Part shown: piece by piece, positions 22,310 to 26,348 of the stretch
How positions within the stretch are numbered: position 1 is the stretch's first letter
Layout: every line of letters starts with the position of its first letter
Virus record (IMG/VR): IMGVR_UViG_3300042893_001295
Span: 1-26,348 of that record
Source of the DNA: a virus
Reading direction: 5' to 3' (one strand)
Length of the DNA stretch: 26,348 nt
Position numbers and translations under genes: made by a program
Notes under the pieces: model-generated
The model's input: only the letters and a program-made list of their open reading frames with translations
Databases searched by the model: none
Told to the model about the DNA's origin: nothing

Positions 22310-22485
22310 TGTTCGATAAAATTTTAATATGGTTTCGTAAAAATGAGATTCAGTGTGTCTGGTTCATCATTGGCTTTTTATCAATGGCACTTCTTGAAGC
22401 CCTGGCTCGCGGTGATTACATCACAGCAACCATTAATGCTGCATTAATTGTTATAAATTTCCATCTGAGGCCAAGAGCTGCATGA
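22309..22485 (+). CDS. small membrane protein, unknown
   Basis: A 58-codon frame starting in the RNase H stop (TAATG) and ending in ATGA with the next gene. Two hydrophobic stretches, at about residues 16-33 and 39-52, suggest two spans or a hairpin. It ends in a basic tail. Double coupling supports a real gene. No family recognised. Confidence 0.65.
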   Translation: MFDKILIWFRKNEIQCVWFIIGFLSMALLEALARGDYITATINAALIVINFHLRPRAA

Positions 22486-22682
22486 GAAGTATCTGGTTTG
22501 AAGTGGTCATTTCAGTCTTAATCCTAGTGGGATCAGGCCTGGCTGTAATAGGATTACTGAAAAATGCACCCAAAACAAAAGTGTATAATTGTAGCTTGGC
22601 TGAATTTCACCCAGATTTTCCCATTGCAGTAAAAGAACAATGTAGGCATATTACTAAACATCCGACTGAAAATTCAAAATGA
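22482..22682 (+). CDS. small single-span membrane protein, unknown
   Basis: A 66-residue protein with one N-terminal hydrophobic segment (about residues 5-26) and a polar tail holding C37 and C54 in a Y-N-C-S-L-A-E-F-H-P-D-F-P context. The two Cys could form a disulfide if the tail is periplasmic. I associate this tail with conserved small proteins of marine T4-like phages. It is coupled to both neighbours by ATGA overlaps. Confidence 0.65.
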   Translation: MRSIWFEVVISVLILVGSGLAVIGLLKNAPKTKVYNCSLAEFHPDFPIAVKEQCRHITKHPTENSK

Positions 22683-23050
22683 ATATACATCTTACCGTAC
22701 TAACGTTATTTCTCATGTTCATGGTCAAACACTTTGTGGTTGACTTTGTTTGTCAGACGCGATATCAGTGGAGCAATAAGGGAATCTACGGCCACCCCGG
22801 AGGCCTACTACACGCAGGGTTACATGGACTGGGCACAGTAATTTGTCTGTTGGCATTTTCATGGGAAGACATATTATTTCTAGCCCTGATGGATGCAGTA
22901 TTCCATTACCACATTGACTGGGCCAAGGTCAAAATCAACAACCGTATGGGCTGGACTGCCGATAATTCCGAATACTTCTGGTGGCTATTGGGTGCTGATC
23001 AATTGTTGCACATGATAACATATATCATTATTATAGGATTGATAGTATGA
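22679..23050 (+). CDS. DUF3307-type membrane protein
   Basis: A 123-residue membrane protein with hydrophobic segments at about 4-22, 42-62, 64-78 and 104-122. K-H-F-V-V-D-F near the N terminus, Y-G-H-P-G-G-L-L-H-A-G-L-H in the loop, and H-Y-H-I-D-W-A-K later match the His/Asp-rich pattern of DUF3307. The conserved polar residues within the membrane suggest a site for metal or substrate, but the function is unknown. Confidence 0.72.
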   Translation: MNIHLTVLTLFLMFMVKHFVVDFVCQTRYQWSNKGIYGHPGGLLHAGLHGLGTVICLLAFSWEDILFLALMDAVFHYHIDWAKVKINNRMGWTADNSEYFWWLLGADQLLHMITYIIIIGLIV

Positions 23051-23068
23051 TAACCAAAGGAAATAAAA

Positions 23069-23443
23069 ATGAAGTGGTTTGATAAGTGGTTTTATCGCAA
23101 AGCACGATGGTGCTGGCATCGTGCAGGACAACAATATCCTGAGCTCAAAGCCGAGCAAGATTGTTTAGATGAAATGTCTGATCGAAGTCAAGACGGTAAA
23201 ATAGCTTGTTGGAGTAAAGATTCATTAATTGAAGTGAATTCTGATGTAACTAAAAACACTGTTGATATGGAAAATAGTATTCGCTTTAATGTATTGCCCT
23301 GCACTGGTGGATTGGTATTGGAAGTTAATATATTTGATCGCAAATCACACGAAAACACCACCAAAACTTATTTAATTCCTGACGGCGAGCCCATTGCTGA
23401 ACGAATTGGACAATACGTAACTATGGAAATGATGCAAAGATAA
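23069..23443 (+). CDS. conserved phage protein, unknown
   Basis: A 124-residue soluble protein with an AAAGGAAA ribosome site. The first 15 residues are basic and aromatic (MKWFDKWFYRKARW), which could touch membrane or nucleic acid. The rest reads as a small alpha-beta domain with a beta-rich middle (residues 65-95) and a C-terminal helix. I recognise no motif. The stop overlaps the next ATG by one base. Confidence 0.6.
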   Translation: MKWFDKWFYRKARWCWHRAGQQYPELKAEQDCLDEMSDRSQDGKIACWSKDSLIEVNSDVTKNTVDMENSIRFNVLPCTGGLVLEVNIFDRKSHENTTKTYLIPDGEPIAERIGQYVTMEMMQR

Positions 23444-24255
23444 TGGAAACAACTTTTGAAGTCCCAAAAATTCGCTGCGGTCATCGCATTGGCACTGGCG
23501 CTGACGCTGCATACTGGTTTGAAATGGACCATGCTGGCGAAGGTTCACGCAGTCTGTTGAGTATCTTTGATCTATATCTAAATCAATATGGCTGGGATCG
23601 GTTTATTCAGCCCGGTATGACCTGTATTGACATTGGTGGGCACTCAGGAGATACTGCCATCCCCATGCAGTATCTGGCACGAGCCACTGTACTCAGTGTG
23701 GAGCCCAATCCGCTGATCAAGCAATATCTGGACTTCTGTTGTGATATGAATGCTCATCTGGGCAGATTTGTCACAGCAGGTGAAGCAGTTACTACTGAGA
23801 ACTGTTCAGCAGTAGAGATACTGGATCACAACAATGCCATGTGCAATGGCGGGCGTATTGACCCCAATTGGACTCAGGAATTACAGACACGTATGCGCAA
23901 CATGGCTGGTGATCGAATCACTGTTCCTGGACTAACACTAGAAAATCTCTGTGCTAAATATTTAAGTGAAGCTGAAATTCAAAACACAGGCTTTATCAAG
24001 ACAGACACAGAAGGACATGATTGTTCTATTCTGGAATCAAGTGCCAGTTTCCTGGAACGACTAAAACCCACAATATTTACCGAATGGTTCTTTGCTTATA
24101 CTGATGTAGAAAGTCGTAAATTATTCGATGTCATTAATGATCTCGGATATCGGCCATTCTATCCTGGTACACTAGAGCCAGCCACTGTGGATCGTCGTAG
24201 TGAAGATCTGGTGTTGATTCATCATACCAAAATTCAGGAGTTCTTCAATGAGTGA
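23443..24255 (+). CDS. FkbM family methyltransferase
   Basis: A 270-residue SAM-dependent methyltransferase. Motif I CIDIGGHSGD lies near residues 63-72, the acidic SAM-ribose residue is in LSVEPNP near 87, and FIKTDTEGHD near 184-193 is the FkbM signature, followed by P-T-I-F-T-E-W. FkbM enzymes usually O-methylate sugars or small molecules. Among a glycosyltransferase, a sulfotransferase and an aldolase it may cap a glycan, though no substrate is shown. It overlaps the next gene by 8 bases. Confidence 0.85.
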   Translation: METTFEVPKIRCGHRIGTGADAAYWFEMDHAGEGSRSLLSIFDLYLNQYGWDRFIQPGMTCIDIGGHSGDTAIPMQYLARATVLSVEPNPLIKQYLDFCCDMNAHLGRFVTAGEAVTTENCSAVEILDHNNAMCNGGRIDPNWTQELQTRMRNMAGDRITVPGLTLENLCAKYLSEAEIQNTGFIKTDTEGHDCSILESSASFLERLKPTIFTEWFFAYTDVESRKLFDVINDLGYRPFYPGTLEPATVDRRSEDLVLIHHTKIQEFFNE

Positions 24256-24706
24256 GATTATCGCAAAACCAGTAGTCAAGAATAAATTTTGGATAGTAGA
24301 AGAAGATGGTGCGAAGATTGCCACCATCCAGGCTGTGGAAGAAGGTGGGTTTGCCTATGTGCGTGACACCAACAGGGAAGTATTCCCCACCATCAAGTTA
24401 TTGAGTGAGCGATATAATATACACATCGCCAAGACCACCACTGCGGCCAAAACAGTCAAAGGTGACTGGGAAGTATATGGATTTCCGGTAACCGGCCGCC
24501 CACACAATATATTATACAATGTGCCGCGTAAACTTCCAGTATATACCAAAACAGTTAAAAGTCGTAGCTATTATTGTGCTGGTCATTATCTGATCAAACT
24601 AAAGGACACTTGGGAAAGTCATTTTTGTCCCAAACTGATCACAGTTAACCGTTATCCCACACAGGGCCCATTCCATATTGCCATGACAGGACTAAACGAT
24701 GAGTGA
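24248..24706 (+). CDS. conserved phage protein, unknown
   Basis: A 152-residue protein with a probable beta-rich N terminus (residues 10-45). The more typical region (about 70-145) contains V-Y-G-F-P-V, a basic R-K-L-P-V-Y-T-K stretch, Y-Y-C-A-G-H-Y-L-I and S-H-F-C-P-K-L-I-T. I associate this second part with a hypothetical protein found across marine T4-like phages. No catalytic motif is evident, although the Cys/His pairs could bind metal. Confidence 0.65.
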   Translation: MSEIIAKPVVKNKFWIVEEDGAKIATIQAVEEGGFAYVRDTNREVFPTIKLLSERYNIHIAKTTTAAKTVKGDWEVYGFPVTGRPHNILYNVPRKLPVYTKTVKSRSYYCAGHYLIKLKDTWESHFCPKLITVNRYPTQGPFHIAMTGLNDE

Positions 24707-24914
24707 ACCCAGCATTCATATTAAAAATTTTAACGATAAAGTTAAATTAATGAATCAGACTCAGCGTAAAGAGATAGTACTAAGTGCGGCAGATGCACGT
24801 AGTTTACACGCTGAAATATACGGTTTATTGGCACAAATCGCCGATTTAGCCAGAGTTTCAGAGTCGCCTGAGCCAGTAATACAAGTGGGCATGGATGGCG
24901 GTGGATTTAAGTAA
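24699..24914 (+). CDS. small helical phage protein, unknown
   Basis: A 71-residue protein overlapping the previous gene by 8 bases. Residues 20-52 form a likely long helix or coiled coil (T-Q-R-K-E-I-V-L, then L-H-A-E-I-Y-G-L-L). The end is Gly-rich. Short proteins of this shape are common in T4-like phages; the function is unknown. Confidence 0.6.
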   Translation: MSEPSIHIKNFNDKVKLMNQTQRKEIVLSAADARSLHAEIYGLLAQIADLARVSESPEPVIQVGMDGGGFK

Positions 24915-24920
24915 TATACG

Positions 24921-24958
24921 CTGTTTTCCAGCATAAATAAAAGTATCGAGGAAAACAG
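24921..24958 (+). promoter_or_regulatory. hairpin covering the ribosome binding site, with a late promoter in the loop
   Basis: CTGTTTTCC at 24921-24929 pairs perfectly with GGAAAACAG at 24950-24958. The right arm covers part of the GAGGAAA ribosome site of the gene at 24962. The 20-base loop holds CATAAATA. Messages read from upstream would carry the whole hairpin and be poorly translated, whereas late messages starting near 24946 would lack the left arm. T4 genes e and soc are controlled this way. Confidence 0.7.
24932..24939 (+). promoter_or_regulatory. T4-type late promoter (CATAAATA)
   Basis: CATAAATA differs from the T4 late consensus TATAAATA at the first base only. It shares ATAAATAAnAGTATC with the site upstream of queD. 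Confidence 0.65.
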
Positions 24959-24961
24959 AGA

Positions 24962-25249
24962 ATGAGCCGACCTAAACCCACTGTGTTGTTGGAGCACGTC
25001 AATAAATCTAACTACAAGAGCGAGCAAATTCTTGCCAGTGATGGAATCTGGGCAGTATATTATGATGCTCAACCTATCAATCTAAAAACACAAAATATGT
25101 TGGTCAGTTACCCCGGACCCAAATACAAAAAGGTGTCCTTCAGTAACAGTGGCCACGCTATCAACTTGGCAAAAAAATTGAATGTATTGTTCAAGACTGA
25201 TAAATTTTCAGTCGTTCTGTTGCGCCAGGGTGAGCAAATATATCCTTAA
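24962..25249 (+). CDS. conserved phage protein under late control, unknown
   Basis: A 95-residue basic protein. A central segment (about 25-65) reads as beta strands around Y-P-G-P-K-Y-K-K, and a helix follows (68-78: H-A-I-N-L-A-K-K-L-N). I recognise no family. The leader hairpin and the late promoter indicate that translation is held back until late in infection, so a virion, assembly or lysis-timing role is more likely than replication. Confidence 0.65.
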   Translation: MSRPKPTVLLEHVNKSNYKSEQILASDGIWAVYYDAQPINLKTQNMLVSYPGPKYKKVSFSNSGHAINLAKKLNVLFKTDKFSVVLLRQGEQIYP

Positions 25250-25601
25250 TCAGTCGGAATACCAACAGCGTATTCTGACCAGTCTTGAATTAGACCCCAA
25301 TATCTTAAATGGTGCCCAGTACACCTGGTGGTATAATCCCACCAACCCCTCTAGTCTAAGACTGACCAAGTTGGGCCATAAATGGTTCAGTGGTGTGGCA
25401 AAAATCGCCACTTACCATGTGGGGCTGGGAGACCAGATGATCTATCCAAAACAGCTATTGCAGTTGGAACGATTGTTCACAGCACCCTATTATATACAGA
25501 CACTGAAGAAGCTCTGGGTATATAGTGAAACTGATTACATCATGCTACAGTTACACGGCAGTGATCTAAAGACCTATTTAAACAACCTGGAAAATCAATA
25601 A
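25230..25601 (+). CDS. conserved phage protein, unknown
   Basis: The start is uncertain. The frame is open from an ATG at 25182, but that overlaps the previous gene by 68 bases and gives an unlikely Cys-rich start. A GTG at 25230 gives a 20-base overlap and a 123-residue product, which I prefer. The body contains Y-T-W-W-Y-N-P, S-L-R-L-T-K-L-G, P-K-Q-L-L-Q-L-E-R-L-F and Y-I-M-L-Q-L-H-G-S-D-L. This looks like a compact, well-conserved domain that I associate with marine phages, without a known role. Confidence 0.6.
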   Translation: MSKYILNQSEYQQRILTSLELDPNILNGAQYTWWYNPTNPSSLRLTKLGHKWFSGVAKIATYHVGLGDQMIYPKQLLQLERLFTAPYYIQTLKKLWVYSETDYIMLQLHGSDLKTYLNNLENQ

Positions 25602-25622
25602 GTTGTAAAAATACAACGCTGG

Positions 25623-25651
25623 TTGACCACAAAACCCCTTAATAGTAAACT
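25623..25651 (+). promoter_or_regulatory. weak sigma70-type promoter candidate before the cell-wall hydrolase
   Basis: TTGACC at 25623-25628 and TAAACT at 25646-25651 are 17 bases apart; the -10 matches only 4 of 6. A small hairpin (GTTGTA 25602-25607, TACAAC 25612-25617) precedes it without a T run. Confidence 0.35.
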
Positions 25652-25653
25652 GA

Positions 25654-25676
25654 CTATCTTAATAACTCTAAGATAG
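25654..25676 (+). promoter_or_regulatory. hairpin next to the cell-wall hydrolase ribosome site
   Basis: CTATCTTA at 25654-25661 pairs perfectly with TAAGATAG at 25669-25676 around a 7-base loop. The AGGTG ribosome site (25675-25679) begins in the right arm, so folding would limit translation of the hydrolase at 25685. T4 lysozyme is also held back by a leader hairpin, but no ATAAATA is visible here. Confidence 0.5.
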
Positions 25677-25684
25677 GTGCTGCC

Positions 25685-26293
25685 ATGCGGCGAATTATTG
25701 TGGAATTAAGTTTTGTCAGTGGTATTTTATTTTCAGCCTACACCATTATCAGTATACCTGATATGGTGCGTCAGCTGATTAATCCAGTGGGAATTTTTCC
25801 TATACCGGATCCTATACCAGAACCCTCAGTGCAGGTGTCATCTAAAGAAATCAAGAATTTTTCAGTCAATCCAGTTCTGTTGTATCGAGTATCGTACCAA
25901 CTAAAGTTTACTGCTAAAGAAATGGATTGTTTGGCTAAAAACATTTTCTTTGAATCAGCCACGGAAGACCATGCTGGTAAACTAGCAGTGGCACAGGTCA
26001 CATATAACCGTTTGAAAAACGGCCGTTGGGGTGATGACATCTGTAAAGTGGTATATGCCCGAGCACAGTTCAGCTGGACTCTGGATCAGAGAAAGATGCG
26101 CACACAACCGTATGGGGTCAATTGGGAGAACAGTCAGCAGGCAGCTAGAGATTTTGAGTCAGGTAAACGAGTAGATCGATTACGTGACAGTCTGCATTAT
26201 CATGCTGATTGGATTCGTGCGCCAAAATGGGCCAAATCTGACAATCAGGTGCACAAGATTGGACAACACGTTTTTTATGCGTCAATAAAATGA
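25685..26293 (+). CDS. SleB-type cell-wall hydrolase with N-terminal membrane anchor
   Basis: A 202-residue protein. Residues 1-33 form a basic then hydrophobic segment, a signal anchor or SAR-like export signal. A Pro-rich linker follows (about 36-55). Residues 75-202 are a Hydrolase_2/SleB domain: C78-L-A-K-N-I-F-F-E90-S-A with the catalytic Glu E90, A-V-A-Q-V-T-Y-N-R, A-Q-F-S-W and H-Y-H-A-D-W. It would cleave peptidoglycan, either as endolysin or as a virion-associated enzyme. The anchor makes it likely to act at the inner-membrane outer face or periplasm. The stop overlaps the next start (ATGA). Confidence 0.85.
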   Translation: MRRIIVELSFVSGILFSAYTIISIPDMVRQLINPVGIFPIPDPIPEPSVQVSSKEIKNFSVNPVLLYRVSYQLKFTAKEMDCLAKNIFFESATEDHAGKLAVAQVTYNRLKNGRWGDDICKVVYARAQFSWTLDQRKMRTQPYGVNWENSQQAARDFESGKRVDRLRDSLHYHADWIRAPKWAKSDNQVHKIGQHVFYASIK

Positions 26294-26348
26294 AGAACCA
26301 TTTTGGTCGTTGTGTAGCTAGTATTATGCCACCAGAATCTATCGGCAC
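26290..26348 (+). CDS. start of a further gene, cut by the window end
   Basis: An ATG at 26290 overlaps the hydrolase stop by 4 bases and the frame stays open to the last base (19 complete codons). Too little is present to name it. The ATGA junction supports a real, coupled gene. Confidence 0.55.
   Translation, partial: MKNHFGRCVASIMPPESIG

Noticed and set aside
1-26348. CRISPR array, insertion sequence or integrase
   Set aside because: No regularly spaced repeats, no transposase or recombinase pattern, and no terminal repeats were seen.

Overview
The window is a gene-dense stretch of a T4-like (Tevenvirinae-related) myovirus genome, most like those of marine or freshwater phages. Evidence is a family B DNA polymerase (gp43), a sliding clamp (gp45), a T4-type RNase H, a DsbA-like late-transcription protein, T4-type late-promoter motifs (ATAAATA), and many small conserved phage proteins. 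All genes read on the + strand. Most stop and start codons overlap (TAATG, ATGA, TGATG), so the region is a nearly continuous polycistron. I see no convincing strong terminator. The host cannot be named from this sequence; near-consensus TTGACA/TATAAT promoters with 17-bp spacers indicate host RNA polymerase with its housekeeping sigma factor early in infection.

Layout. 1-2745: non-coding left end, a possible 35-residue peptide gene, a radical SAM protein, DsbA-like protein, a membrane protein, and an SGNH-type protein. 2795-7184: DNA polymerase, a methyltransferase, and the sliding clamp. 7184-11306: a second radical SAM protein, a sulfotransferase, the DNA transglycosylase DpdA, and a QueD-like T-fold protein. 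11338-15104: a 4-Cys microprotein, a GT4-type glycosyltransferase, small unknowns, a half-length DegT-type aminotransferase, GTP cyclohydrolase I (FolE), a probably frameshifted small gene, and a phosphoribosyltransferase. 15220-19489: QueD, a class II aldolase, a YhhQ-type transporter, a third radical SAM protein, and QueE. 19489-26348: small phage proteins including a DUF2452 candidate, another SGNH/DUF6071-like protein, RNase H, three small membrane proteins (one DUF3307), an FkbM methyltransferase, conserved unknowns, a SleB-type cell-wall hydrolase, and the start of one more gene.

The theme is 7-deazaguanine DNA modification. FolE, QueD and QueE give the path from GTP to 7-carboxy-7-deazaguanine, YhhQ could import a queuosine precursor, and DpdA would exchange guanine in DNA for the 7-deazaguanine. 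QueC is not in the window. A second QueD-like protein lies directly after dpdA. Around this core sit enzymes that could decorate a base, a glycan or the virion: glycosyltransferase, sulfotransferase, aldolase, aminotransferase-like protein, FkbM and class I methyltransferases, phosphoribosyltransferase, and three radical SAM proteins with an unusual N-terminal cysteine module. Their link to the modified base is inference.

Regulation is unusually legible. Near-consensus promoters stand before dsbA, gp45, the T-fold gene, folE, queD, queE and rnh. A late promoter lies inside the loop of a hairpin that covers a ribosome binding site (24921-24958), the architecture known from T4 genes e and soc. 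The queE leader can fold as a small H-type pseudoknot. The gp43 and rnh genes each contain an internal block with sharply different codon usage, which suggests recombination within replication genes.
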